Positions 42,827 to 60,739 of a stretch of DNA of 64,000 nt are shown here, one piece after another. Source of the DNA: Pogonophryne albipinna (taxonomy: Eukaryota > Chordata > Actinopteri > Perciformes > Artedidraconidae); contig CM053252.1 in assembly GCA_028583405.1 (NCBI GenBank), positions 40,172,871 through 40,236,870 of the forward strand, in the 5' to 3' direction. The first letter of the stretch is position 1. Each line of letters opens with the position of its first letter. A program made the translations under genes and the position numbers. The notes below the pieces were generated by a model. That model was not told the DNA's origin, did not search any database, and was given only the letters and a program-made list of their open reading frames with translations.

Positions 42827-45800
42827 CTGGGGCTTTGTGACCCTCCTGCGTTCTCAGGACCAGAACTGGGGCCCACCCCCTCTGGCTCCCTTTGACTGTC
42901 ATCCCCCTGCTGCATGTGGCCCTGCTGAACTCTCATGAATAGCAGGGAGCAATTGTCCAATCAGCTAACACTTCCCCCCCTCTCTCTCTCTCTAAGACAT
43001 GCAGAGGGTCAGACCGGGACAATGGCTGATGGAGAGACGACTACAAACAGTAGAGTACAGTGGAAGTGGAGATGGGACTGTCTGATGGAGGGTTGCATCG
43101 GCTCAGTGTCGGTCAGAGGGATGAGTCCAAAGAGGGAGCATGCATCTTTGATTCAGGAACAAGTGGCCATGATGGTCTAGCACAGAGAGAGAGGAGACGG
43201 ATTATGAGAGGCTGGAATAATGCCTAGATCTAATGACATGAAATCAGTCATTTCTTTTTAACTCGTGACCATTTGCATAGTAATCTGTCTGCGGACCGGA
43301 CAGCATTAAGTACCAAAACAATATGTGATAGTAATTGAAAGAGAATCGAGCCTGATGCGATATCATCAGTTGAAAATGCTATTAGACAAGCAGCCTCATT
43401 GACAGCTGTGCCAGGCCTCTGAATCATTTGAAATCCCATCAGGCCAATGTTTCATGAACAGATACAAAATGATTAAGGATAACAAGCTGGTTACAGTTTT
43501 GCTAGCATGATACAATGATCACAAAACAAAGAGACAACTAATATAAGAGGAGACAGGTCCAAACAAGCTTGGAAAATAAACAACAACCTTGAGAGGGATG
43601 AAGACACAAGTAGCTGGTAGAAGAAAGGAAAGGATGCAGAGAAGGAAAGAGGTAATGAGTCACATCAGAAGAAGAAAAACCCACCTACCATCAGCCTGAC
43701 TCTCAGCCTAGTGTGACTCACTCTTGTGGATTACCTGAGAAGAAGGTGGATAGATGGAGAGACCAAAGAAAGAAGCAGATTCTGTTTAGAGTTCAGACTT
43801 AAATCTCCAATGTATTCACTGACATTTCATTCTGTTGCTATCAATCATCATGTTCACTTGCTGGGCACACGGAACAGAAGATGTGTGATATTGAGTGGCA
43901 CGGTTTGTGTGTGTGTTCCTTTAAGGGCTAATTCCAAATCCCCAAAGGGACGCCTTTATTATCATGTGAAGGTATCAAGAGACAAACGTTTTCGCACTGG
44001 AAACAACACAATACATCTTTATTTATAAAGCCCTTTCAAATCTCCAGACCAAAGTGCTGTACAGTCAAATAAACTAACAAAAACATACAAACAAAATCAC
44101 ACAGCACAGCTCACACACCATAAAATAGATAGAAGTAAAAAACAATAGACAATTTAAAAGCAACAATCTAAAAGATGTCAATACGCTAAGGAGAAGAGGT
44201 GGGTTTTTAGAAGCGATTTAAAAGCAGACGGTGTTAAGGCCTGTCTGATATGCATGGGCAGATCATTCCACAGCGTGGGAGCCGCTACAGAGAAAGAACG
44301 GTCACAAAGTGCAGCGTCACAAACACAGAACACCGTGCGTGTTCACCTCCGGCAGCCTTGCCCGCTGCCTGGCTGAATCGAAGTGACAAAACCAGAGTGG
44401 ACACCTGACAACATACAAGCCGTCTTCCTCAAGAAGGAACCTTATTAGTGGAGCAGTGACCTCCTCAGAGAGACACCTACAGACAGACAGGCAGCAAGCC
44501 CCAGCATCCCTGCAGCATCAATAGCTGCTCCCATTGAGAGCAGCAAAACAAGCAAGGCAGGAACATTGGGAGCCCTGGGGAGGGACAGCTACACACTCAA
44601 AGTATATTCCTCCAGCTGTACTGTCAGCTCATGAAGAATAACACAAAGTTGGATGGACAGGGACACACACTCACTTGCACACATGTATGCAAACAACCCA
44701 GTGACAGGCTTCCTTCTCATTCGCTAAGAATACAATCAACTGTTCAGTTTTAACCGACGTCCAGAGACAAAAGAATGAGCATGGAGCTACTTGCAGGTAG
44801 CATATGTCTTTACACAATGGCCACGCCATCACTGGCAAGAAAGGGCGTATTCATGCTCATAAACACATTCACACAGCAGCTTTAACTTTCCCAGCAAGCC
44901 AGTCTTAAGTCTGAGTGTTTTATGTTCAACAGAAGATACTAACTTATGTGCTTAATCAAAGGCTGTGTGTTAATATTGTGAACGTTAAATGTGACTGCCA
45001 CAGAGAGAGAGAGTAGAGAGAGAGAACAGGTGTTGAACAGATTCAGTCACCTGCTAGCTGGCGGCTGTTTGTAGATAATGAGATGTTGCACTGTCAAGCG
45101 TTCAGATTAAAAATAACACAGCTTCAACTTGATATTTTTTCCTGATTACAGCTGAGCAAAGAATCCATGTCTTTATAGTCTTATTTACATTAGAAATACA
45201 ATTTGTCATAATTAAATAATGACAGTAAGGTATCAGAACACACTAGAGTTATAGTTTGCAAAGACTCAATTCAATATATCTATGTAAATTGTTATATAAT
45301 GGAATTGTTCTTGAAGTATCTAAAAATAAGAAAATGCTGAATGTATAAATATTGTTGTATTACCAATGGAGTTCAATGCAAATCATACATTATTTCACAT
45401 GACTAAGCATCCATCTCTTTCTGTAATTCAATTTAATTTGTTTCCTTCCTTCCTGTTGGAATACATAATAATTAAAATACTCGTTTGCATGAAACGGCGT
45501 GTCATGATTACTGCGATATGAACTTCCTGTATGACAATCGTAGGAAGACAGTCATGCATCACGAACAAGAAAACATGCATACTTGATTATGCATGCATGC
45601 AGGCACCCTCACAATGAGTGGCATTTTCTGGCAGTGTCAGTGAAGTGTAAGTGATTAGGAAGAGGAGTACTGAGCTGTTGTTTCAGTTTGGTGAGTGGAG
45701 TGAGTTAGTTAATCCTGTCCTGAAGCTGAAGCCCTGTCCTGACCCCGGTGCCCATACCTCCCTCTGTGTCTATAAATCCCCTCCTTCATCCCCAGGATGA

Positions 45801-46854
45801 TCCCAGTGCTGGATTGGATGTTTGCTTGATTGTCTACGGTTTTATATTCAAACTAAATCCTCTTTCAGGAGCCTTAGAGGACAATGATTTACTGTCAGCT
45901 TGGTGTGTATGCTTGTGTGAGAGGTCCTGCATCTTTGTTTAATTTAAGCAAGGCTCACTGTTCCACCTTGAGGGTGATGACGCAAAGGAACATCAGATGG
46001 ATCGACCTATTCTGCACAAATAATGTAATCTATTCTGTGCACCGATAAACGAAAGTTCACTATCACTTTCTTTACCAGTGAAATGTTTAACCATGTCTTC
46101 TTTAGACAATTTAAACACAAATGCAATACTTTGTTGATCCTTTAAGGAAAATTCTCCCTTCATTCCCCCTTGGATCAATCTAAGAAACATCCTAGTGATA
46201 GATGTATTCTGCTGTATTAAAGCCCTGTCCACCACAGAAACAGAGCGATTATCAGCGACTAACAGGTGTCAGTGACAGCCGGGATCAGCGGCCTCAGTGA
46301 GTCAGCATGTTTCTCAGAAATGTCACAATACTGTCAAAGGTGAATTACAAACAACCACATGGACAATGGCCTCTCTGGAACCGTGTCAGCCTCACTCATG
46401 CCCTTGTATAAATACACACAAACACATACGTCCTTGTCCTTAGCTCTGTAGCTCATTCCATTCAGCAGAGCTGCCAGTCGTCCTGCTGTCATTGTCTTTG
46501 GCCGGCTGAACCAGAGAGATGGTGAAAGCTCAGCAGAGATCTGGCACTGGCAGACTGGGAACCAAGCACTTCACATTGGCATTTTGCAGACCATGAAAAG
46601 CATGTAAGAATCATTATAATACAGAACATCAGAGATCTAGTTTAGTTATAAATAATTAACAATCATCTTGTATCTTTAACTTCCTGATTTATTTGTTAAA
46701 CAACAAATAAATATCACAGCTCCCTGTAAATGTTTACTTGAATTTCATTCAGGCATGAAGGTTAATTTGATAAAGATGTAGCATTGAGGTATTCTAAAAT
46801 CCCATCCATTATCAGTATTAAACTAAGAAAACAATCAAAGGTGATTATTTAAAT
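42827..46854 (-). other. 5' intron of tmcc1-like gene
   Basis: Noncoding, apart from a LINE fragment at 43999-44335. No other exon or recognised repeat is seen. Short (AG)n tracts lie near 45004-45026. Confidence 0.45.
43999..44335 (-). mobile_element. LINE 3' fragment (RT C-terminus and tail)
   Basis: The minus strand reads DRSFSVAAPTLWNDLPMHIR followed by QALTPSAFKSLLKTHLFSLAY and a stop, the typical end of CR1/L2-type RT proteins. The 3' tail has ctgtacagcactttggtctg and tttataaataaagatg. It is a strongly 5'-truncated copy, inert. Confidence 0.85.
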
Positions 46855-47355
46855 CAGGGTTCATACACTTTTTCACCAATGATTTTCAATGACTTTTCCA
46901 TGACTTCTCAATGACCTTTACCTAATTTTCCATGACCAAAAAAAAATTACCACTGAAAATAGTTTATTTGAACATGGAACAGGAAAATCAGGTCTGCATA
47001 TGAAACATGTTGTGCCTATCTAAAACAAATCAAATAGTAGGCTTACTAGATTCTACACGCTGAAGCAACTGCAGTCAGGGAGGCAAACTCATCAGGTATG
47101 AAAAAGGTGACGGATCCGAGCCCCCCGACCCCACGGAATATCGGCTTTAAAATGAGGAACAGAGGATTTTAGCAGTCAGAACAACTAAAGCAGCAGGTAA
47201 TAATAACAGAAACGCCAAAGAGTCACATCTAATAGAAATATATAAAAGCATTTATTTTAATTGTGTAGCAGTCAGTTTATAATTCTGGCTGTTGAGCATT
47301 TTGAAAATGTATTTTCATGCCTCTGTGCAAGGCTTAGTCTTTCTATCTTTATAGC

Positions 47356-48065
47356 CACTGGTGTAAAGTAACTAAGTTCATAAACTCAACAAGTACTATA
47401 CGTGGGTACAATTTTGAGATACTTTATTTAAGTATTTCAATGTTTTGCTACTGTATACTTCTACTCCTCTACAGTTCAGAGGTACATGGTGTACTTCTAC
47501 TCCTCTACAGTTCAGAGGTACATGGTGTACTTCTACTGCACTACATGTATTTAATACCTTTAGTTACTTCACAGATGTGGATGAATGATGTGAAATCTAA
47601 TCAAGTGTTAAATCAGACTTTAGTTCCACCTGGAGTAAATCCACAAGCTACCCTGCAGTATACAAAGTCATTCAAACTAGCTGCACCTTTACCAGCTTTG
47701 GGAACACTTTCATGATCAATCATTATAAAACATATATATATTATTCTGAAATGGACCAATCTGCTCAATCACTACTTTTACTGTCGCTACTTTCACTATA
47801 TTTTGATGAGAATACTTTCTACTTTCACTTGAGGAACATTTTGAATGCAGGACTTTTACTGTGATAGAGTATTCCTACACTCTGGTACTTCTACTTTTAC
47901 TCAAGTACAAGATCTGAGTACTTCTACTTTTACTCAAGTACAAGATCTGAGTACTTCCACTTTTACTCAAGTACAAGATCTGAGTACTTCCACTTTTACT
48001 CAAGTACAAGATCTGAGTACTTCTACTTTTACTCTAGCACAATATCTATATTTATACCACCTCTG
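47356..48065. mobile_element. hAT MITE with perfect 8-bp target duplication
   Basis: The left end cactggtgtaaagtaactaa and the right end ataccacctctg are imperfect inverted repeats of the very common fish CAGTGGTGGAAAGTAAC type. Identical 8-mers TTTATAGC flank it (47348-47355 and 48066-48073). The interior is rich in TACTTTTACTCAAGTAC words and contains two local tandem amplifications, 36 bp at about 47456-47530 and 33 bp at 47886-48049. Confidence 0.92.
47886..48049. repeat. 33-bp minisatellite, about 5 copies
   Basis: Units of gtacttctacttttactcaa plus gtacaagatctga repeat in phase with only one or two base changes. Because 33 is a multiple of 3, the + strand frame reads a repeated STFTQVQDLST peptide, which is not a gene. 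Confidence 0.93.
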
Positions 48066-49165
48066 TTTATAGCCTATGAAAAAAACTATTAGAAAACGAA
48101 GGCTAAAGCTAACGTTAGCAGATAGTGTAGTGACAATGTATGCTAGCTAGCTAGCTAGCTCAACGATTCCTTAAATAATATTGCGACAGAAAAACTTTTC
48201 AGTGCACATCACGCTCTGCCGCTCTGCTCTGAACACCTGAACGGTCCGTTCTAACAGCTGTTCACCAGCGGTGCAGTCTGTGCCACAGTGACTACTCCGC
48301 ACAGTTAACGAACATAGATAATGTAGCTGACCCTCATCCCGGAGCAGCAGAGTTCAGCCGACAGGCAGGAAGACTCGAGCACACAGCTCGCGCTTCATAT
48401 ATTAAAAAATAACACCATGCGCGTCATGATGGCACATAACTACGGAGCCCTGGAGGGTTCATTGAGAGAAAAATAAATAAAACGTGGCCACGTTTTAATT
48501 TCTCGTTCGCACGAGTTAATAAAGCGTGGCCTCGTTTTATTTAAATTGAGGGATTTCTGTCCGTGACTCACAGTATCTGCTGCCCACAGCTGTTTTATAG
48601 AAGGAAAACCTCCTTCACTTTATGAAATCTCTGCGGCACCAGTGAACGAACAACGAACAGTACAACGAACCAGGATTTGCTATTTACACTATTCATTCAT
48701 GAAGTATGACGCTGCGCTGTCAGCACGCGTCTCCATGTTTGTGATTGGTCAAATGTTGCTAACCCCGTCCCTTTCAGGTGAACGCGCTCTCAGCCGGACA
48801 GAAACCCTGGTTGATTTGCTGAGTTGATAACCAGCTTCGTAGGACCGCTTAGCGACATCGCGTTTGTTAGGGTTAGTTAAGCCGGGTAAATCAAACATAT
48901 CCAGGGTCTGTTGAACTGGCTTCGTCGTACAGGGCACTGGAGGCAGTAACGTGTAACCCAGCAGAATCTGAGAAGAGCAGCACCAGCTGCAAAGAGCTGT
49001 GCCTTTTACTGTTTACTTCACTGCGCTTCCCTTCATTAGAACAGCTGAATAGAGATCGAGGCTGCTACGTTTAACCACACACACCTCGACACACATCGAA
49101 CTACCAGAGTATTCCCCCTCGTTTTATGAAGGAGATGTCCTGTCACCGGGGCGCATGATGATGAT

Positions 49166-49166
<1 letters not shown>

Positions 49167-49257
<91 letters not shown>
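49167..49257. repeat. (GT)n microsatellite
   Basis: About 45 uninterrupted GT units; with the CA tract at 49365-49465 it forms an inverted pair. Confidence 0.97.
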
Positions 49258-49262
<5 letters not shown>

Positions 49263-49362
49263 GCGTGCGTGCTCAGCTCTGTGTGTTCGTTTAATCTTAA
49301 TCTCGATGTGCTGTAGTCCTGCCGGAGTGCACCGGAACAAACAATACTATCATAAACAAATG

Positions 49363-49610
<248 letters not shown>

Positions 49611-49915
49611 ACGAGTTACTAAAGCGTTCGCACGAGATACCTTCTCGTGCGAACGAGAAAGTAAAACGTGGCCACGTTTTATTTATTTTTCTCTCTATGA
49701 ACCCTCCAGGGCTCCGTACATAACAGCTCGCGACCGCAGATTATTTCGGCGATTAGATCAAATGTAAATTAAATTTGACGCAACTTTAGTTACATTTCCA
49801 TGACTTTTCCAAAACTTTGGGAAAAATATTGTTTTCCATAACTTTTCCAGGGCCTGGAATTTGCATTTTGAATTTCCATGACTTTTCCAGGTTTTCAATG
49901 ACCGTACGAGCCCTG

Positions 49916-54652
<4,737 letters not shown>

Positions 54653-54692
54653 CTTCAGTCCATGTTCACGATGCTGGAGAGGATTTCCTTCA
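54653..54692 (-). other. tmcc1: Probable 5' UTR exon of tmcc1-like gene
   Basis: On the minus strand an excellent acceptor (gtcctctcctctgcag) precedes 54692 and a donor (ctgaag|gttagt) follows 54653, defining a 40-base exon. It contains ATG GAC TGA, a two-codon upstream ORF, and does not extend the TMCC frame recognisably, so it is read as untranslated. Position and strand fit the tmcc1 transcript; splicing to 42826 is inferred. Confidence 0.5.
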
Positions 54693-55129
54693 CTGCAGAG
54701 GAGAGGACAACCTGCTACATCAGGCCCATGGTTCTTCAACAACAAAAGAAGCAAAAGTGAGATGGAAACTAATCCTCTAAATGCTTTCTTGGCACATTGT
54801 ACTCCCTGCGCCTGCCTGCTTTATGCTTGTGTGTCTGTCTGCCAGACACTGATAATAATAGGTTGCAGGAAAAATTATCCTCTGTGAAGAATACTAGGCT
54901 TCAGAAGTAATGAGGCTGAAGATGTCCATCCTTACTGTACCATCAATTGTCTTTAACCCATCATTTGATTAGCGAGCTGAGACCAAAATAAATATTGCTG
55001 AGGGTTTATGAAAACTTGTGTCGTGTATGTTGAAAGTGGAAGGGCCATGGCTAACATACATATACAATTTTGCTCATTCTTTTAAAGTATTTTCAAGTCA
55101 TGTGTAGCAGTTTGTGTTCTGTTGATTGA

Positions 55130-55642
55130 TTCTGTTTTCATCTGATATGGTAATACAATTCTGTATTGTATGTGCTGCAGAATAGAAACCTGCCATAAAT
55201 CAGCTTTTAACTGAGTCAGGCTAGGTTACTTAATCTTTTCATGTGTATTAATAACATAAATATAACAAATAGAGATACATGGTGACAGCATCATAGTAAA
55301 TAGAAACAAAGTGTAATTGATTAACTGGAAATATACTCCATAGCTACTGATCCTCTGATTTTGCAACAGTGTCCATTAGAAACTAGCAAACTCTTAAAAC
55401 ACATGATGAATTATGTTGTTGCTGTAAATGATTACCTTATAAGCAATGACACAAGCCAGTTGTACATTCCGTTTTCATCTGATATGGTAATGCGATCTCT
55501 TAATTGCTGCAGAATAGGAACCTGCTATAAACCAGTTTTAACTGAGTCAGGCTAGATTAAATGTTACACATATAATGTTACTTTTATGTTTTTGCTGTTT
55601 AATTATTGCTCTATAAGCAATGACACAAACCTGTTTTACATT
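55130..55642. repeat. Old local duplications
   Basis: ttttcatctgatatggtaat, then gctgcagaata and ttttaactgagtcaggcta, occur at 55137-55228 and 55472-55556. gctctataagcaatgacac-type words and acattc occur at about 55422-55472 and 55591-55642. The copies are diverged and interleaved. Confidence 0.75.
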
Positions 55643-56071
55643 CTACATTTTAAAACATTTTTTATTTAAGAACCGCAGCAAAACGCCTGCATTTGAATGC
55701 TATGATGACAACACAGGAGATGAAATACAGCGTTAAAAGATGGTTACGAAAGATAAGTTGAGTAACAGTTACAGTAACAGTAACGTGCTCTCTGTAATTT
55801 AAGTTTTAATTGACGAGCCTTCGTGTATGTTGTGAAATAACGTAAAGCATTGTGTATTGCTCTAAAATAAATACTAGTAGAGTTTTGAGCAGCAGCAGTG
55901 TGTTAACGGACTTGACAGTTGAGTGTGTCATTCTACAGAGCTGCTCGTACGATGAAACATCTACATCGACACTCATAACAGCTTTTCATCGCACAGCACA
56001 CATCACCCACAAGCACAAACTGATGGTTAAACTAGCAGGAAAAAACTAACTTGAAAATATTTCACACTTAC

Positions 56072-56150
56072 TCGGGTGATAGCAAACTGTTGGAGCCGAC
56101 ACACAGACGTTAGCGAGCGGCTCCCCTCCTCCGAGTCCCGTCCGTCCGCC
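56072..56150 (-). other. tmcc1: Probable first (5' UTR) exon and promoter of tmcc1-like gene
   Basis: On the minus strand a donor (acccga|gtaagt) ends the exon at 56072. Immediately upstream (56100-56180) is a CpG-rich patch (gacgttagcgagcggctccc, cgtccgtccgccccaccg on the + strand), the only such patch in the right half of the window apart from 60.8 kb. No TATA box is seen. The transcription start is not known; 56150 is a guess. Confidence 0.5.
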
Positions 56151-56168
56151 CCACCGTGGTCCAAGCTC

Positions 56169-56176
56169 TGACGTCA
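56169..56176. promoter_or_regulatory. Full palindromic CRE (TGACGTCA)
   Basis: TGACGTCA, the consensus CREB/ATF site, lies about 100 bases upstream of the proposed first donor in a CpG-rich context (aagctctgacgtcatgacgc). Position and perfect palindrome suggest a promoter element; function is inferred. Confidence 0.55.
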
Positions 56177-57734
56177 TGACGCAAGACGTAACCTAATAGA
56201 AAGGGACCAAAGATTGTGTTGTGATAAGAGGGCTCACTCGCGTATTTAAAAAACGATAGCTGCATATTTACAGACATTAAAGAAAACGTTTAAGTAAGAA
56301 ATTCCCTAATTATAGCTTAGTTAGGAGTTGAGAATTGGAAATAAGAACAGGAAGTAATCCAAAATAAATACTATTATAAACAATTGTGATGAAATTAAAG
56401 AGCTGGATAGTTTTTAATTTCAACCTTAATTGATGCTTCCTATCAAGGAACACACAAGTGCTAATTGAATGCTTAACTTAAACTTTATACTGCAACTTTA
56501 CATTATATGCTTCACACGCATATACATTCAATATCTTCCCATTAACACAAGCATGTCTACCACACATGTATGTTGCTTTATTTTATATGTTATTTAAGTT
56601 TGTATTTTAGCCATATATGTTAACACTATGTTGTGTTTTCCAAACGTTAAATACATATTTAATGTGCATTGTGGGAGGGTGTTTGAGATCCAAGATTTTT
56701 ACTGTAAACAAATACTTATCTAAAATGTTTTTGCATATGATTAAATAGAACTGGAATGGCATGCAGATACAACAAACCTGTGAGGAAATCTTAGAGGCCT
56801 TTAAAAATAATGATGTGGAATCAGCACATGAAACTTAATGCATGGCAACTGGTATGTATGCATTAGTATGGCATGGAAACTGTATTCTTAATCTGTTTTC
56901 TACAATTAGTTGGTTGTATTCCTCTTGACTGAATCTGTGCACAACATGAAATACACATCAAATAATAACAGAACGTTTTTATCCTTTGTTTGGTCATGAA
57001 TAATAACATGGCTGACCTTATTTACACCATGTGGACTATATGACAGCATCACACTAGTTGGTTAACTTTGTCAAAACCAAAGCTGTATGAGAAAATAAGT
57101 GATGAAAACATATTTTCTAAGCAGAAAAACAAAGTTAAAAAAATATAAATTATCTCCTGGAAAACGTGATATTCTGCTTTCTTCCATTATCAATATCCTT
57201 TGCAATGCAGACTGAAGCCTGAAACCTGGCAAATGAAATGTCATCATTTCTTATTCCAGAGCAGCAGTGGTTTCACGTCAAACCTATTTTAACACTTCGT
57301 GTTCTATGGCCTGTTTGGGCCAGTACAGTATGTTGACAGGAGCATTTCATTTCTGGATAATAAGTGCAAGGTCTCCTTCTCATAGCCTCAGTAGCCATGG
57401 AAACGTAAAATGTATGTCAGATAGCAATACAGAGAAACGTTATTTTCATCTAAATACTGATTTCATTCTTAATGGGCGTTTCAAATTTACACCGACAAAA
57501 AGCTGTGAGTACAAAGCCTGCATATTGCAACACATGTTCTTCCTGCCTAAAATGTAGTATTACTTGAATGAGTTTTAATATGCTGTGGCAACACTGACAC
57601 ATTTACTGTATACAGTAGTGATAGTGAGTAGTAGGAGAAGATAGAATCAATGACAACTATACAATATATACATCCAAGAAGACATATTGTTGAGAATTTA
57701 TCAAGTTTTCTTTTTATATTTGCAGTTCTTCAGG

Positions 57735-58240
57735 GAAAGGATGTGTGTCACACAGTCTTTTCTTTTTAAATACAAACATATTATTAATGATAGGAATACC
57801 AGTTTGACACAAATCAGTGTCATGGATTGTTTCTCCTTAAACACTAGACTTAAAGTTGTAGGTACAGAATATAATATATATTTCATTGATCAGACTAATT
57901 GTATTTCTTAGGAATCTATTGAATGAGTTCAATGCACTTTGATGGCATTTGCTGCCCTTCTTGTGCTCCAATTTAAAAACAGAGAGGAAGGATATTGTTT
58001 TGCCACAAAGTGATTTTTAACTCAAAGAAAATATATTGTGAGACAAATACCAGTTTGGTATACCAGCTACAACATATTTTTCATCTAATGTAATGCCTTA
58101 AAGACTAGGCTTAAAGCTTTAGCTACAGAATATAACACATTTTTCAATCATCTAACTATTTAATTTCAGAATGATCTATTAAATGAGTTAAATGCAGTAT
58201 GATGGCACATGCTTCTCTACTTGTGCTTTACTTTCTCTCC
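57735..58240. repeat. Diverged tandem duplication, ~255-base spacing
   Basis: The words ataccagtttg, ttaaa-actag-cttaaag, tacagaatataa, atctatt-aatgagtt-aatgca and gatggca-atgct appear in the same order at about 57795-57970 and 58048-58235. Many substitutions and small indels separate the copies. Confidence 0.75.
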
Positions 58241-58651
58241 ACAAGATGGCAACATTAACACAAACATGCAGGTCAGATATTGGTCTGTCTCAAAACATTG
58301 CCCATTTCCTTGTTGTTCAGCTCTTTTACACAACATTTAAACTTCACTGGGATTTTGTAAGTGACAAACACACTGGATGCTCTGTACATGAACCATGTAT
58401 TTGTGAATGGCTGCAGGTAATGAAATAACCAGGCAATACAATCTGTGTGGAAGCTGCATTGCAGAGTCTTTGCATGGGCTTTGGAGCCATCAGTGGGATC
58501 TGAGAGGGTCTGAGAAGGTAGCGCCTTGACAATAGTATGCTTGTGTTGATCAATATATTGTTTTCCCTCAAATCTACTGTCCTGTCTATTCAGTCATTTT
58601 ATGACCCTGAATAAAAAAGTTTGATATTGTTCAGCATGCCATATTAACTCA

Positions 58652-58732
58652 GTACCAGTATCATTAGTAAACTAACTATTAGGCCATATGGAATATATGG
58701 CCTAATAGTTAGTTTACTAATGATACTGGTAC
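58652..58732. repeat. Perfect 38-bp hairpin with 5-base loop
   Basis: gtaccagtatcattagtaaa and the following 18 bases to 58689 are the exact reverse complement of 58695-58732 (ending gatactggtac); the loop is ggaat. Outside the perfect arms, pairing continues for about five more bases (aactc/gagtt) after one mismatch. It has no terminal features of a known MITE. Confidence 0.95.
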
Positions 58733-59339
58733 AGAGTTATACTCACAATATAACAGCAATATAGAACACCAATAGCTCTGCATATCACACAAAGGTTTTT
58801 CGGATGGATTCATATTATTATGGTCTTTCTAGATTTCAAAATAGGATCAAATGCTTTCAAAAAAGAAGAAAGGTGAGAGCATGAGAGAAAAGTGAAGAAG
58901 AAGTAGTAAACAGGGACAACAAAATTGTTGAAGAATTAAGGTATTTATGTATACAATGTTTGTTCTGTACAAGTAATAATGGCCATGGCTAAAAATCACA
59001 TTCAGCTTCTCTTGTTTTCAACACTGACTTGCAAACCAAATAAACAAGATTTACAATACCTCCTTGTATAGTAAAACATAATTTCAGTGTATTTACAAAG
59101 TCTGTTTCTTGTAGGAGACATTATGGTTTCAGTATCAATGAGCCTCTGTTTCAAATAGACTGCACCAGAGGCCATAATTCACTTATCATGAAATATTGCA
59201 CATTCATGCCTTACTTCCTTCATAAGCATCTGTACGGTTTTTCAACAGGTTTGTACAACACACACAGCACAACTTTGTGACATTCACACAAGGTTTAACA
59301 ATCCTCACCCCGCTGCACAGACGGTTTATGAGAGTTCTT

Positions 59340-59695
59340 TATGCTACTTTGTACCTCTACTCCACCACATTGTGGATGCCAATATTGTACTTTTTACTCC
59401 ATTGCATTTATCTAACAGCTTTAGTCCTATTTACTTTATATATTTAGATTAGCTAATACCATAAGCAGCAGACAAATTAGCAACACCTTTACCAGCTGTG
59501 ATGAAGACATTAATGCATCAATAATGATAATCCACTCATTTAATACATGATTCTGAAATGGGCTATTACTCACTATAACTATCTGTATATCTCATAAACA
59601 GACTTCTGGTACTTAAGTATAATTTGAGTATTTTTTTAAATGTTGTATTGCTATTTTAATTACTTATAAGATCTGAATACTTGTTCCACCACTGA
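59340..59695. mobile_element. Decayed hAT MITE fragment
   Basis: Contains tttgtacctctactccacca, ttttagtcctatttacttta-like words and tggtacttaagtataatttg, ending cttgttccaccactg at 59694. This resembles the right half and end of the element at 47356-48065. The left terminus is missing. Confidence 0.65.
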
Positions 59696-60501
59696 CTACA
59701 TGTTGCCTGATGTCATTTTACTTTACATGTTATTTAAAGCTGGTACGCAACCACCTCTCAGCATATTGTCATTAAAGAACACTTAACTTCTGCACCTCCT
59801 CTTGGCTGTTTTCCAGCATCAGAAAATCTAACCCCTGATTGTAGGCTTTGGCCAACCTCAGGTCATTCCAGAGAGGCTCAGAGCTTCCTGTTTTTTTTTA
59901 CAAACAAATACAAGTTTAGTTTACCTTTCCTAAAGTGGAAATAAAAGTTTAGGCTTGTTTGGTTACTCTATTTGGTGCTAAGCTAGAGAAGGCAAACCTG
60001 CAAGACCTTTGAAAGATTTACGAACAACATTTCCAACAAATGTACACTGTTTATACACCCTCCTAGTAACTTTGATTCTTGCCCCAATCCTCTATGACTC
60101 AATCCTTTTTAAATGTCTTGCCCCCACCCCAGAATGAGTTGTGACACCTCCATTGGAGGGGAAAGTAAAAATAGTTTTATCTAATTTCTCATTAGATTGT
60201 AGCTGACCTTGCAAATTGTTATTACCGTGCTGTAAATTGCTTTAATTTTGAAATTTAAATGTTTAATCATAATAATTAAGAAATTAAATTAAGTCTATGA
60301 CAAGTATGAATCACCAGAGCAGCTGTCTCTGCCATAGGTGTGACAGTTCAACACATATAGCAGATAGAGAGTTTGCAGTATTATGTACCACTCTACTGTA
60401 AAAGCTCTTAATGACTGTGTCTGAGTTGTTGTTCACACAACAGGAAGTGCAGTGCTAAGTTCACATGAAAAACATCCTGAAGAACCATAAAATAGCTTGC
60501 G

Positions 60502-60520
60502 TAACCCTAACCCTAACCCT
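60502..60520. repeat. Short telomere-like tract (TAACCC)3
   Basis: Three exact TAACCC units plus one base. Such short tracts arise by chance or at repaired breaks. Confidence 0.8.
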
Positions 60521-60739
60521 TTTAACAGCAATGTCCTCAAATAGTATGCTGTCAACAAGTGTCGTAGATGGGTGTAATGATTTTCTGTTTTTCACATGAT
60601 CACATCACACCCCACCATTGGCCAAAGGACTCAAACAAAGCTTACGCAAACACAGAAACTTAAATTTAACATACACCACACACACTCATAAACGCACAAA
60701 CCACAGGCAGGCTGTTTTCCTGCTCCCACAGTAGAGCAG

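Noticed and set aside
42386..42840. Plus-strand open frames at 42.4-42.8 kb
   Set aside because: They are antisense shadows of the tmcc1-like coding exon.
47845..48072. Repeated STFTQVQDL peptide as a possible repeat protein
   Set aside because: It is a 33-bp minisatellite inside a hAT MITE; the frame stays open only because 33 is divisible by 3.
60502..60520. TAACCC units as a chromosome end or fusion point
   Set aside because: Only three units, with ordinary DNA on both sides.
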